DNA of 64,000 nt from Hyphomicrobiales bacterium (GTDB lineage: Bacteria; Pseudomonadota; Alphaproteobacteria; Rhizobiales; Rhizobiaceae): assembly GCA_900470285.1 (NCBI GenBank), contig UCAG01000003.1:186001-250000 (forward strand), read 5' to 3'. Position numbers and translations under genes: made by a program. How positions within the stretch are numbered: position 1 is the stretch's first letter; each line of letters starts with the position of its first letter. Under the pieces are notes generated by a model. It was not told the DNA's origin. It searched no databases and saw only the letters and a list, made by a program, of their open reading frames with translations. Shown one piece after another: positions 38,069-48,113 of this stretch.

Positions 38069-39013
38069 TCAGTTCGACGCAGGTTCCGCAGGCGATTCTT
38101 TCTTCACAGAGGATGTGATGAATGGCGAAAGTTTCTGTACACTGCCGCCGCCATGGCTGACACACGGGGTCTTGCCATCCACACAGCGTCCGATAACAGC
38201 ACTGAACAGGCCAGGCTCCGTTGAGGCATAATGCGTAACTGGATGCTTCTCTGTAGGCTGATCCAGCTCGATATAGCCGGCACGGTTCAGCGCTTTGTCA
38301 GAGGTGCGAACTTCAGAAACCCATTTTTCAAAGTCAGCTTCGTTTCTCACATGAGTTGTGAAACGCATCTGCGCAAAACCGTCACCGCTATAGTTGGCGG
38401 AGATACCTTCATAAGCACCGATTTCATTGCCGATGAGATGCAGTTTGGTCTGCATGCCAGGCATTGCATAAACCTGACCGCCCAGCGCCGGAATGAAGAA
38501 GGAGTTCATAGTGTGGCCGGAAGTGATGCGAAAGTTCAGCGGACGATCAACCGGTACGACCAGTTCATTCACCGAGGCAATCCCCTGCTCCGGATAGATA
38601 AACAGCCATTTCCAGTTCATAGCCACAACTTCAACCTGAACCGGCTTTGCCGCATGTTCCAGCGGGCGGTACGGATCCAGCTCATGGGTTTTAACCCAGG
38701 TCACATAGCCAAGAATGAGAATGACGATGCACGGAATAATCCAGACAGCAGCTTCAATCTTGTTTGAGTGATGCCAGTCCGGCAGATATTCATTATCCTT
38801 GTTAGCGCGATATTTATTCGCGAAATACAAGGTCGCAATAATGACCGGCACAACAATCAGCGACATGATAACTGTCGCGAAAACAATCAGGTCGCGTTCC
38901 TTAATGCCGACTTCGCCTTTAGGAAACAGCACAACCTGCTGACACCCTGCCAGTATAGCAGCCAGCATCAGAACCGCACCGATACCTGCCGACCGGAATA
39001 ATCTGTGTTTCAT
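38069..39013 (-). CDS. cyoA: Cytochrome bo(3) quinol oxidase subunit II
   Basis: 314 residues. Lipoprotein signal ending LAGC, two membrane segments, then a cupredoxin-like domain without CuA ligands (TSGHTMNSFFIPALGGQVYAMPGM), which marks a quinol rather than cytochrome c oxidase. First gene of the operon, 78 bases before cyoB. The C-terminal segment has a Cys pair (GRCVDGKTPCVSHG). Confidence 0.95.
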   Translation of the reverse strand: MKHRLFRSAGIGAVLMLAAILAGCQQVVLFPKGEVGIKERDLIVFATVIMSLIVVPVIIATLYFANKYRANKDNEYLPDWHHSNKIEAAVWIIPCIVILILGYVTWVKTHELDPYRPLEHAAKPVQVEVVAMNWKWLFIYPEQGIASVNELVVPVDRPLNFRITSGHTMNSFFIPALGGQVYAMPGMQTKLHLIGNEIGAYEGISANYSGDGFAQMRFTTHVRNEADFEKWVSEVRTSDKALNRAGYIELDQPTEKHPVTHYASTEPGLFSAVIGRCVDGKTPCVSHGGGSVQKLSPFITSSVKKESPAEPASN

Positions 39014-39199
39014 TTAATTTTTCCGTCTTGAATGCGCCCGGGACAGGCCACATATCAACATTCACCAAGATACTTCAGGCTTCTAAACGAGCTCAAAAAC
39101 ATCTTAACTGCTTTGAAATGCTGTATTATTTCTTATCTGATATTATTTCAGACTAAGAAGAACATACAGTAGTTTCGGTAAATTCTGAAATTCATAAAC

Positions 39200-39228
39200 A
39201 AAAAAGCGCCGTATTTCAACACCGGCGC
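39200..39228 (-). terminator. Terminator-like hairpin without an upstream gene
   Basis: On the minus strand GCGCCGG, ten-base loop, CGGCGC, TTTTTT. The nearest minus-strand gene end is 600 bases away and already has its own hairpin. Confidence 0.55.
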
Positions 39229-39636
39229 CCATACGCACATATTTCAGAAAACCCGGCCGGAGCAATTTCATCTCTCAAAAAAGATAAAAGCTGCTCCCAT
39301 CAGGCCGGAATATTCAATGTCTGAAGCCACAATTGACGGGCATATCAGACCGATTCACTCCGGCATCCAGAACTTTTGCGGCTTCTATAAGCAGGAAAGC
39401 ATCTAACAGCAAGATGAATCTCGGTCACGTTTCCGCGTCCGGAGCAAAAAACAATCCGGCTGAGCATTTCTAATTTTGATTAAATCGGAGGAAATGTCCT
39501 CGCCTTTGCCTTTACACATATCTAATCCGAAAATGCCTCACACTTTTCGGGATGCGTTTTAGGTCTCAGCACAAAAAATAAAACAGAGAGATCAGGAAAC
39601 AGTGGTTAAGGTACCGGAGAAAGATCTCAAGAAATG

Positions 39637-39662
39637 AAAAAGGCCGGGATGTCCCGACCTTC
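39637..39662 (-). terminator. Probable terminator of the small gene at 39829
   Basis: On the minus strand AAGGTCGGGA, CA, TCCCGGCCTT followed by TTT, about 165 bases after the gene's stop. Confidence 0.6.
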
Positions 39663-39828
39663 CATGAAACGCCTCAACCAGTGCCAGTACATCCGTGGTC
39701 AAAAGTCAGGCGAATTTCTTAAACTTTATTTATGTATAGATCCCGATTATTTCAAGAGCATGACAGATTTACGGTATCTTTGTGTCACATACCCCGCCTT
39801 TTAGCATCAATACAGCCTGATAACAGCA

Positions 39829-40047
39829 TTATGCTACGGCACGGTCCTGATACAATCCCTGTTCTCTTTCCTCTTCCTGCGCAATAAAGGCATAAACCTC
39901 ATCCATACATTGCTGCAGCATATCGAGATCAACAGGCCCCATACGGCTGAGATAAATATCCATCTCTGAAGCAGGCACACCACGCTTAATCATTTCGACA
40001 ATCGCCTGTACGACTATAGTTTTCTGATCAAATCTGTAGCGCTGCAT
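39829..40047 (-). CDS. Small hypothetical protein
   Basis: 72 residues from ATG 40047 (MQRYRFDQK), behind GAGGTGGGGT. Predicted helical: VVQAIVEMIKRGVPASEMDIYLS and DMLQQCMDEVYAFIAQEEE. The sequence looks like a small regulator or adaptor fold with two to three helices, but no family is recognised. It lies between the FtsK-like gene and the cyo promoter region, as its own transcript. Confidence 0.65.
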   Translation of the reverse strand: MQRYRFDQKTIVVQAIVEMIKRGVPASEMDIYLSRMGPVDLDMLQQCMDEVYAFIAQEEEREQGLYQDRAVA

Positions 40048-40328
40048 ACCCCACCTCACGCATTTCAGGGTTCTCCTCCCCTTTATGCACCAATATGGTT
40101 AATATGATGTGAATATTGCACAGTTAATCACAGCAAGTAACTGTCATTTTTTAAAAACATCCCTGAAAAAAGATATTTTCTTGCAATAAAAATGGTCATC
40201 ATCACATTATAAAAATATAACTTACATGTATCTAATAACTTAAAAACAAAAACTGCCCGCCAATATATTTTATGGCGGACAGTATTAAAATTTACTTTTA
40301 CCAGAAAACAGCAGTTCAGCTTAACGGA

Positions 40329-43300
40329 TTACATACCGTCATTCTGCCCGATGATTTCGCGCTTGCCGACATGATTGGCTGCACCGACAAGGCCTTCCTG
40401 CTCCATGCGTTCCACCAGAGATGCAGCACGGTTGTAACCGATCGACAAACGGCGCTGGATATAGGATGTCGAGCATTTCTTATCCCGCAGCACCACTTTG
40501 ACAGCCTTTTCATAAAGATCATCGCCGTCATCGGATGCCATATCGCTCTTGTCAAAGACCGCACTGTCATCTTCAACCGTATCCGCATCTTCTTCATCAG
40601 CGGTCACGGTTGCCAGATAGTCAGGGCGTCCCTGTTCTTTCAGGTGATTGACGACCTTTTCGACCTCCTCATCCGATACGAACGGACCATGGACGCGGAC
40701 GATGCGGCCGCCACCAGCCATATGCAGCATATCACCCTGACCGAGCAGTTGCTCAGCACCCTGCTCACCGAGAATAGTGCGGCTGTCGATCTTCGACGTG
40801 ACCTGGAAGGAAATACGGGTCGGGAAATTCGCCTTGATCGTACCGGTGATCACATCAACAGAAGGTCGCTGTGTTGCCATGATCAGGTGAATACCGGCCG
40901 CACGCGCCATCTGCGCCAGACGCTGGATCGCACCTTCGATTTCCTTACCGGCAACCATCATCAGGTCGGCCATTTCATCGACGATAACGACGATGTAAGG
41001 CATTGGCGTCAGATCCATTTCCTGTTCTTCATACAGGATTTCACCGGTCGCCTTGTCAAAGCCTGCCTGAACGGTACAGGTTACAGTCTCACCTTTTTCA
41101 CGCGCTGCGGCTGCACGGGCATTGTAGCCGTCAATATTACGCACACCGAGACGCGACATTTTGCGGTAGCGCTCTTCCATTTCGCGCACGGTCCATTTCA
41201 GTGCCACGACGGCCTTCTTCGGATCGGTTACGACCGGAGTGAGCAGATGCGGAATACCGTCATAGATCGACAGCTCCAGCATTTTCGGATCAATCATGAT
41301 CAGGCGGCATTCTTCCGGCTTCAGACGGTAGAGCAGCGACAGGATCATGGTGTTAATGGCTACCGACTTACCGGAACCGGTGGTACCGGCAACCAGCAGA
41401 TGCGGCATCTTCGCGAGTTCGGCAATCACCGGCTCACCGCCGATGGTTTTGCCAAGGCACAGTGCCAAGCGGCAATTGGTACGCTCAAAAGCAGGCGATT
41501 CAATCAGTTCGCGGAAATAAACTGTTTCACGGATCGAGTTCGGCAATTCAATACCGATCACATTGCGTCCCGGCACAACAGCAACACGGGCAGACAATGC
41601 CGACATCGAACGAGCGATATCATCGGCCAGACCAATCACGCGGGAGGATTTAACACCCGGTGCCGGTTCAAATTCATAGAGGGTGACCACAGGCCCCGGA
41701 CGCACATGGATAATCTCACCACGCACACCAAAATCTTCAAGAATGCTTTCCAAGAGACCAGCGCTGCGCTCCAGCATTTCCTGCGAGATAATCGCACCGT
41801 CTTTATAGACCGGCTCCTGCAACAAAGCGCGCGGCGGATATTCATAGCTTTCACCGGACATCACAGTTCCGGTTTCAATCGCAGTTGGCGAGAAAATCGA
41901 CAAGTTGATCGAGGCCGACGGATTGCGTGGCGCAGGGGCGGCTACGAATGTTACCGGCGCAACAGTTTGTGCGACAGGTGCTTCTTCCTGCTCTGCCACA
42001 GCTTTCTGCACCAGATCACAATCTTCCACTACAGTTTCAGCAATTGTTTCAGCAACTGTTTCAACCGGCATTTCTGCAAGCGGCTCGGCAGCAACAGCCA
42101 CAGCTTCTTCTGCTGGTGGTACTGACACTGCATTCAGCGACGGCTGCATATTCAGTGCCTGTGTGGCAATTGAATAAACCGGCATCTGATAGCCGGACAG
42201 GCCAAAACTAAAGGATGGCAGGAATGGATTGCTGACAGTCAGTGCAGGCTCTGCAAGCTCAGTCACAGCTTCCGCAACCGGTGCCGGTGTTTCAGCTTCA
42301 ATCTCAACTGCGGCTTCTGCAACAATCGCAGCTTGCGGCTCTGCCGAGGCAACGACTTCCGCTACAGTTTCAGCAATTTGTGCTTCTTCATGCGCCGGCC
42401 GCCATTCAACGGCGCGGAACATACTCAGAATTGATTTTTCTTCTGCAACCGGTGCCGCCGCTTCTGCAACAGGCATCACGGCCACAGGTGCAAGTACAGG
42501 TGCGGACATTTCTGCCGGTTCTGTCACTGTCTCAACAACAGCTTCCGCCGCGGGGGCAATTTCCGGCAATCCGGCAAATTCCCAGAAAGCAAAATCAGAC
42601 AAATGGCTGAGCTGCAAACCGCCCTGCTCGGCTTCAGCAACCGGAGCAACAGGTTCAGCAAGCACAGGCTGCTGCGGCTCAGGCAAATACGAAACCACAG
42701 CATTGACTACTTCAGCTTCCGGCACGATTGAGACCACCGGTGTCGGCACGATACCGGCCAGAGGTGCAGCAGCTTCCACATGCGGCGCAACCGGCACCGC
42801 CGGCAGGCGCAAACGCGCAGCAACGATCATGCTTGAAGGCCCGCGCAAAACCGGCGCAGTGCGAACAGGCTGGGCAGCAACAGGAGCAGCGGCGACAGGC
42901 TGTATTACAGGCGCTGCAGCCGCTTCTTTCTGCGCAGGGGCAGATGGCTGCACTTCTTCTTCCGCACCGAACTCTTCAATCAGCTTGGCACGTAAGCGCT
43001 GCAATTCATTTTCAGGCGTGCGGGTAAAACGTACATTCTCGGCCAAAGCAAAAGCATTCTTCCAGACCTTTTCGCCGGAGCCGAATTGCTCACGTACAGA
43101 CAAGCCCTGATAGGCCACATGCGGATTAGGCACGGTCATCGTCGGATTGGCCGGTTTCGGATGTACCGGAGCAGATACGGCCTGCGGCGCGGCAGGCACA
43201 GCTGCGCCTGCAGGCTCCTGTGTCGCAGGCTGCGCGACTGCAGTCTGTTCTTCTGCCTTTGCGGATCTGTCCTGATCCATCCAATGCTTAACCGCAAAAT

Positions 43301-43613
43301 TGTTGCTCATCTGCTTACTCCTAAGCGGGTATGACGGGGTAACGGGCACAGGGGCGGCAGTCGATGCTGCCGGTGTGACTTCTGTCACAACCGCCGGAGC
43401 ATAGCTGAGAGGGGCAACGGAGATTATTTCCGCAACCTCTGATTCTGTAATGACATGTTCCGCTTGCGGCTGTGATACGGGTGCAGGAGCGCCAGAAGCA
43501 GATTGTTCCGGCCTCTGTATTTCCTGCGGCTGGGATACCGGTTCACGCATGTCAGCGGAAACCGCAAAGCGGTCAGTCGTTGCAATGGAGAAATTGGATC
43601 GGGGAATACGCAT
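40329..43613 (-). CDS. ftsK: FtsK/SpoIIIE-type DNA translocase, no visible membrane domain
   Basis: 1094 residues. The first 600 are a low-complexity Ala/Pro/Val/Glu-rich region with no hydrophobic segment long enough to span a membrane. The motor follows: beta-domain Walker [14 protein letters not shown], Walker [25 protein letters not shown] and the conserved [22 protein letters not shown] gamma (KOPS-reading) winged helix closes the protein ([21 protein letters not shown]). Classical FtsK has four membrane helices; rhizobia often have a second, cytosolic paralogue, which this seems to be. It would act in chromosome dimer resolution or terminus segregation. Confidence 0.9.
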   Translation of the reverse strand: MRIPRSNFSIATTDRFAVSADMREPVSQPQEIQRPEQSASGAPAPVSQPQAEHVITESEVAEIISVAPLSYAPAVVTEVTPAASTAAPVPVTPSYPLRSKQMSNNFAVKHWMDQDRSAKAEEQTAVAQPATQEPAGAAVPAAPQAVSAPVHPKPANPTMTVPNPHVAYQGLSVREQFGSGEKVWKNAFALAENVRFTRTPENELQRLRAKLIEEFGAEEEVQPSAPAQKEAAAAPVIQPVAAAPVAAQPVRTAPVLRGPSSMIVAARLRLPAVPVAPHVEAAAPLAGIVPTPVVSIVPEAEVVNAVVSYLPEPQQPVLAEPVAPVAEAEQGGLQLSHLSDFAFWEFAGLPEIAPAAEAVVETVTEPAEMSAPVLAPVAVMPVAEAAAPVAEEKSILSMFRAVEWRPAHEEAQIAETVAEVVASAEPQAAIVAEAAVEIEAETPAPVAEAVTELAEPALTVSNPFLPSFSFGLSGYQMPVYSIATQALNMQPSLNAVSVPPAEEAVAVAAEPLAEMPVETVAETIAETVVEDCDLVQKAVAEQEEAPVAQTVAPVTFVAAPAPRNPSASINLSIFSPTAIETGTVMSGESYEYPPRALLQEPVYKDGAIISQEMLERSAGLLESILEDFGVRGEIIHVRPGPVVTLYEFEPAPGVKSSRVIGLADDIARSMSALSARVAVVPGRNVIGIELPNSIRETVYFRELIESPAFERTNCRLALCLGKTIGGEPVIAELAKMPHLLVAGTTGSGKSVAINTMILSLLYRLKPEECRLIMIDPKMLELSIYDGIPHLLTPVVTDPKKAVVALKWTVREMEERYRKMSRLGVRNIDGYNARAAAAREKGETVTCTVQAGFDKATGEILYEEQEMDLTPMPYIVVIVDEMADLMMVAGKEIEGAIQRLAQMARAAGIHLIMATQRPSVDVITGTIKANFPTRISFQVTSKIDSRTILGEQGAEQLLGQGDMLHMAGGGRIVRVHGPFVSDEEVEKVVNHLKEQGRPDYLATVTADEEDADTVEDDSAVFDKSDMASDDGDDLYEKAVKVVLRDKKCSTSYIQRRLSIGYNRAASLVERMEQEGLVGAANHVGKREIIGQNDGM

Positions 43614-44133
43614 GGACCTGAAAAACCAAAAATACGCTACTGAGTTCTGTCCACAAAGTAATAAAAAATGAAGGTTAATAAGTTCCTTCCAAATCGCATT
43701 TGTGATCGGCGGAAAAAGATCAAAAGCTGCCGAAACACTTACGTAAAAGGTTAAATTTATAAAATATTTTCAAATGGATAAAGGATGAGTAACGCAGAAT
43801 TTCTCTGCGCAACAATATTTCTGCGCCGTCTCCGCATCCGCAAAGACGCAGCAGTCAGGCATTATGAGCCAGCTGGCATAATTTACAGCTCCTCACAGCG
43901 GCCGATTATGGGAGAAAACACTGCGCGAAGACCATTTCCGGCTAAAAACAACTCTGTTTCCGGCTCAATCACAATGAATTGCTCAAATTTTCTCTCAAAT
44001 CCCCGCACATCAAAACAATAATCCCTCTCGCAATCGCGGATCGGGTGGGCTAAGGAGACGCCAACCGGTCGGGCAACCGACTCTTTCCCGTGAAGAGCGC
44101 CCCGTCCAGGCTCATATAAAGATGGTGACAATC
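43614..44133. other. Intergenic region with a structured leader candidate
   Basis: About 520 bases between the FtsK-like gene and the GltB-domain gene. The distal part (about 44060-44110) can form two adjacent hairpins: GTCGG-GCAA-CCGAC with a GNRA loop, and CTCTT-TCCCGTG-AAGAG, enclosed by a short GACG/CGTC pairing. No known riboswitch class could be matched. The rest shows nothing. Confidence 0.4.
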
Positions 44134-45783
44134 ATGCTCTCTTATCAGCGTTATGCAGTTCTTACTTGTGTTGCGCTCCTGACCATTGCCTCCTTTATAG
44201 GGGCAGTCTTTTACAGCGAATGGCTACTTATCATCACTGCTGTCTCAAGCTCTCTGCTTGGGCTGGGTGTTTATGATATTTTTCAGTCCAAACACGCGAT
44301 TTTGCGCAATTACCCGATCATCGGTCATATGCGCTTTATTCTCGAAAGTATCCGTCCCGAACTGCGCCAGTATATTATTGAAGGCGACCGCGATGAAGAG
44401 CCGTTCAGCCGGGAAATCCGCGGACTGGTTTATCAGCGCGCCAAAGGCGTTGAGGACAAACGTCCGTTCGGTACGATCGAAAATGTCTATAGTTCCGGCT
44501 ATGCATGGCTGACCCATTCTGCTGTTCCCATGGTGATTAAAGACACGGATTTCCGTGTCCGCATCGGCGGCTCGGCCTGCAAACAGCCTTATGATGCCAG
44601 CCTGTATAATATTTCAGCCATGAGTTTCGGTGCGCTTTCTGCCAATGCCATTCTTGCCCTGAACAAAGGTGCGAAAATAGGTGGCTTTGCCCATGATACA
44701 GGCGAAGGCAGTATCAGCCGCTACCATCGCGAAGGCGGCGGCGATCTGATCTATCAGGTTGCATCCGGCTATTTTGGCTGCCGCAATGATGACGGCACAT
44801 TCTCACCGGAAAAATTTGCCATTCAGGCTGCTGATCCTCAGGTCAAAATGATTGAACTGAAAATCAGTCAGGGCGCAAAACCCGGCCATGGCGGTATGTT
44901 GCCAGCCAAGAAAATCTCACCGGAAATCGCCGAAGCTCGTGGTATCCCGATGGGCAAAGACTGTATTTCGCCACCGGCACATAATACTTTCTCCACGCCG
45001 ATCGGTATGATGGAGTTTATCGGCAAGCTCCGTGAGCTTTCAGGTGGCAAGCCTGTCGGCTTCAAGCTTTGTATCGGTCATCGCCGCGAATTCATGTCGA
45101 TGGTCAAAGCCATGCTGAAAACCGGCATTTATCCGGACTTTATCGTAGTAGACGGTAAAGAAGGCGGCACCGGTGCGGCTCCGCTAGAATTTGCCAACCG
45201 CGTTGGTATGCCGATGCTTGAAGGTCTGACCTTTGTGCATAATACACTGCGTGGTGCTGGTATCCGTCACGAGATCAAAATCGGTGCGGCCGGTAAAATC
45301 GTCTCCGCCTTTGATATTGCCCGTACTTTTGCTCTGGGCGCAGACTGGTGTAATTCGGCACGCGGCTTCATGTTTGCTGTCGGCTGTATTCAGGCGCAGT
45401 CCTGCCACACCAATACCTGCCCTGTCGGTATTGCCACGCAGGACCCGATGCGCCAGCGTGCGATTGATGTCGGGGATAAGAGCAACCGCGTTGCACGCTT
45501 CCACCGCAATACCATGCATGCTCTGGGCGAGCTTGCCGGTGCGGCAGGTCTCAGCGATCCGCGTGACTTCATGCCTTATCATTTCATGTTCCGTCAAAAG
45601 GACAATGAATTCCTCGACGGCAATGAAGTCTATCCGTATCTGCCAAACGGCTTTCTGGTCTCCGGCCCTGAAATTGAGGAACTGTCTGACTGGTACAGCC
45701 GCTGGGATCGCGCTTCTGCAGAAACTTTTGCGCCGCCGGAAATTCCACACGGTCCGTTTATGCGCCGCAAAATTGCTGCCTGA
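44134..45783 (+). CDS. FMN-binding glutamate synthase domain protein
   Basis: 549 residues from ATG 44134, behind GGTGA (an ATG at 44122 has no ribosome site). Two hydrophobic N-terminal segments (VLTCVALLTIASFIGAV and LLIITAVSSSLLGLGV) anchor it to the membrane. The GltB central domain follows: SFGALSANAILALNKGA, DGKEGGTGAAP for FMN binding, and the Fe-S cluster Cys set in CIQAQSCHTNTCPVGIATQDP. It lacks the amidotransferase and GXGXG domains of full GltB. Such stand-alone, membrane-anchored forms are common in proteobacteria; the electron donor and exact reaction are not established. Confidence 0.88.
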   Translation: MLSYQRYAVLTCVALLTIASFIGAVFYSEWLLIITAVSSSLLGLGVYDIFQSKHAILRNYPIIGHMRFILESIRPELRQYIIEGDRDEEPFSREIRGLVYQRAKGVEDKRPFGTIENVYSSGYAWLTHSAVPMVIKDTDFRVRIGGSACKQPYDASLYNISAMSFGALSANAILALNKGAKIGGFAHDTGEGSISRYHREGGGDLIYQVASGYFGCRNDDGTFSPEKFAIQAADPQVKMIELKISQGAKPGHGGMLPAKKISPEIAEARGIPMGKDCISPPAHNTFSTPIGMMEFIGKLRELSGGKPVGFKLCIGHRREFMSMVKAMLKTGIYPDFIVVDGKEGGTGAAPLEFANRVGMPMLEGLTFVHNTLRGAGIRHEIKIGAAGKIVSAFDIARTFALGADWCNSARGFMFAVGCIQAQSCHTNTCPVGIATQDPMRQRAIDVGDKSNRVARFHRNTMHALGELAGAAGLSDPRDFMPYHFMFRQKDNEFLDGNEVYPYLPNGFLVSGPEIEELSDWYSRWDRASAETFAPPEIPHGPFMRRKIAA

Positions 45784-45787
45784 TATA

Positions 45788-45919
45788 AAAATCCCGCCCT
45801 ATCTGTTGTTTTCACGCATTGTCCGACGCATCGCAGCAGGAAAAGAAATCAGTCCGGCGAACTGATTTCCCTGCGGAGGCGCCTCACACTTTTGCCGGAA
45901 ATGCTTGGGGCGGGATTTT
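45788..45919. repeat. Long-range inverted repeat with nested hairpin
   Basis: AAAATCCCGCCC at 45788-45799 pairs exactly with GGGCGGGATTTT at 45908-45919, 108 bases apart. Inside, AAATCAGT and ACTGATTT form a second hairpin with loop CCGGCGA at about 45846-45870. The element fills the gap between convergent genes and can end transcripts on both strands. Confidence 0.65.
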
Positions 45920-45927
45920 CTTATGTT

Positions 45928-47193
45928 TCAAACTTCAGGATCACGCATGGTTTCTTTTTGCGTGATCAGACGTGCGCTTTGCAAGCCACTCAGATAAATC
46001 CAGAGCCAACTCCACGCGACTGCAAGCCGTGAACGTGTTCCGATCAGAAAATAGATATGGGCAAGCCCCCAAATCCACCACGCCAGAATGCCTTTCAGCT
46101 TGAAATTACCGAATTCAATCACCGCAACTTTTCGGCCGATTGTCGCCAGATTGCCCTGATGCCGGTACTTGAATGCTTCAGGCAGCGGCTCCCCTTTCAG
46201 CATGGCACGAATGCATTTGGCAACAAAGCTTCCCTGTTGTTTTGCAGCCGGTGCAATGCCGGGCACGGATTGATCCTCACCCCATTTGACCGAGGCCGTA
46301 TCACCAATCACAAAAATTGACGGATCATCCGCAAGCCGCAAATCCTTGGTGACAACCACCCTTCCCGCACGGTCCGATTCTGCTCCCAGCCATTGAGCAG
46401 CAGGCGATGCCTGTACACCGGCCGCCCAGACGATTGTGCGGCAGGCAATCGGCTCTTCTCCGATTTTGATACCGCTTTCATCACAGGCTGTGACCGGCAC
46501 ACCGGTGCGAACCGTTACCCCGAGCTTTGTCAGAGAGGTTTTCACATAGTCAGACAGGCTCTCACTGAAGCTCGGCAGAACCCGTCCGCCTGCTTCCACC
46601 AGCAAGACTTTGGCCTGACGTGTATCAATACGGCGAAACTCGCGCGGAAGCGTGTGATGGGCAAGTTCTGCAATCATACCGGCCATCTCAACACCTGTCG
46701 GTCCCGCACCGATCACAGCGAATGTCAGCAATGCCTCACGCTTGACCGGATCTGTCTCCAGTTCCGCCTGCTCAAAAGCCAGCAGCATGCGTCTGCGGAT
46801 TGTCGTTGCATCTTCCAGCGTCTTCAGACCCGGTGCGAAGGCTTCCCATTTATCTTTGCCGAAATATGCGTGACGCGCGCCCGTTGCCAGAACAAGTATA
46901 TCATAGGGCAAGTCAGCACTATTACGCAGGCGCACAATTTTGCGATCACGGTCAACACCAACAACTTCATCAAGCAAAGTTGTCACTTCGGAACGATCGC
47001 GAAAAAGATGGCGGATCGGCCATGCTATTTCTGATGTTGCAAGCACGGTGGTTGCAACCTGATAGAGCAAAGGCTGGAAAAGATGGTGATTACGGCGATC
47101 CACTAAAGTGATGTCCAGATCGGTCTTTTTCAGACCGTGTACAACCTGCAAGCCGGCAAAACCCGCACCAATAACCACAAGCTTCTTTTTCAT
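45928..47193 (-). CDS. ndh: Type II NADH dehydrogenase (NDH-2)
   Basis: 421 residues from ATG 47193 (MKKKLVVIG). FAD-binding GAGFAGLQV at the N-terminus, NHHLFQPLLYQVATTVL typical of NDH-2, NAD-binding VIGAGPTGVEMAG, and FVIGDTASV before the C-terminal membrane-associating part (ILAWWIWGLAHIYFLIG). It oxidises NADH and reduces quinone without proton pumping. With cyoABCD nearby it gives a non-pumping NADH branch feeding the quinol oxidase, though they are separate transcripts. Confidence 0.93.
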   Translation of the reverse strand: MKKKLVVIGAGFAGLQVVHGLKKTDLDITLVDRRNHHLFQPLLYQVATTVLATSEIAWPIRHLFRDRSEVTTLLDEVVGVDRDRKIVRLRNSADLPYDILVLATGARHAYFGKDKWEAFAPGLKTLEDATTIRRRMLLAFEQAELETDPVKREALLTFAVIGAGPTGVEMAGMIAELAHHTLPREFRRIDTRQAKVLLVEAGGRVLPSFSESLSDYVKTSLTKLGVTVRTGVPVTACDESGIKIGEEPIACRTIVWAAGVQASPAAQWLGAESDRAGRVVVTKDLRLADDPSIFVIGDTASVKWGEDQSVPGIAPAAKQQGSFVAKCIRAMLKGEPLPEAFKYRHQGNLATIGRKVAVIEFGNFKLKGILAWWIWGLAHIYFLIGTRSRLAVAWSWLWIYLSGLQSARLITQKETMRDPEV

Positions 47194-47274
47194 AACGTAT
47201 CCCGTTCTGCATGAGATCTGTTCGCCTGAAAACATACCACCTATTTTGCCACTATGCTGTATTAACCGTGCCCA

Positions 47275-47342
47275 GAGCCTAATTCCTTAAACCTGAATCA
47301 GTCTAAGGTGAAATTATGCTCTAATTTTAAAGTGGCTCTAAG
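47275..47342 (-). repeat. Dispersed intergenic repeat family 2, shortened inverted copy C
   Basis: About 68 bp. On the minus strand it reads AGAGCCACTTTAAAATTAGA then GCATAATTTCACCTTAGACT, matching the second half of copies A, B and D; the NGTGCC...GGCAC half is missing. Confidence 0.7.
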
Positions 47343-47410
47343 GCATAGCTTAATGCGCAAGAAGTTCCTACAAGCAGGCCTGAGCAATAAAGATGATTGA
47401 AAGTACCACC

Positions 47411-47623
47411 ATGAATTTGAGCCTTTTTAAGACCCTGTGCAAAGACGGTAAATTCAAAGAAGCACTTGCCTTGGCGACAACCGGCTACGAGGATGACAGA
47501 CTTGCCCCTACCCGTTTCTCCATGGATAAAAAAACCGGAAACCCGATCTTCTACCGGGGCAACAAGCGTGTAGAACTGAACGCTGACAATGAATGGCAAA
47601 TCTCAAAGAACCTGAACTTCTGA
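47411..47623 (+). CDS. Small hypothetical protein
   Basis: 70 residues from ATG 47411 (MNLSLFKTLCKDGKFKEALA); an ATG six codons earlier is possible. Helix-rich N-terminus, then RFSMDKKTGNPIFYRGNKRVELNADNEW, which has the look of a folded small domain rather than a chance frame. No family recognised, and the ribosome site is weak. It stands alone between ndh and tRNA-Ala. Confidence 0.5.
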   Translation: MNLSLFKTLCKDGKFKEALALATTGYEDDRLAPTRFSMDKKTGNPIFYRGNKRVELNADNEWQISKNLNF

Positions 47624-47776
47624 TAAAGCCCTGATCTTAATCAGAAGACGTTCATTTCACTGACAGCCAATTGGTTCCTTTTCAGACAAGACAGAACCCT
47701 TGATCGGAATATGGAGAATCAAACAGAGCATCTTTTTCAAGACGTTATTTATAAAGTAAAATGTTTTATGATTGTT

Positions 47777-47852
<76 letters not shown>

Positions 47853-48113
47853 ATTACCGATCATGTCTTTGAAACATGCCGACCTGAGTGTCGGTTCCGG
47901 TGGTGCGAAGCAGATTATTCTCTGTTCGTGACGGCTACATAAATTGCCTTTCACAGAAGATCAAGAGCAAAAATCAAACTCTTTCAAAGATATCCGTATT
48001 ATTTATGAAACCCAGAGGAAAAGCGCATTACCCGCACAACAAGGCGGAAAACAAAATGCCCCGCACTGATGTCAGTACGGGGCAATTGTAATTCAACATC
48101 GGATAATCGCCGA

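Larger units (their letters stand above)
39014..39828. other. 815-base intergenic region upstream of cyoA
   Basis: No open frame of gene-like quality on either strand. It should contain the cyo promoter near 39020-39180. Two minus-strand terminator-like hairpins (39200-39228 and 39637-39662) lie in it; the second can end the small gene at 39829, but the first has no gene before it. A hairpin with GGAGGA/TCCTC arms lies at about 39486. A small RNA is possible but not identified. Confidence 0.4.

Noticed and set aside
40272-42125. Long plus-strand open frame of about 617 codons
   Set aside because: Lies opposite the FtsK motor domain, which has unmistakable motifs; the frame has a His/Gln/Arg-rich low-quality translation typical of an antisense shadow.
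43785-44021. 78-codon open frame between the FtsK-like and GltB-domain genes
   Set aside because: No ribosome site, no recognisable features, low-quality translation; kept as intergenic.
44041-44133. SAH or other known riboswitch
   Set aside because: Contains AGGAGACGCC and CCAGGCTC, loosely like the SAH riboswitch, but the pairing order and the core do not fit, and the gene is not in the SAM cycle.
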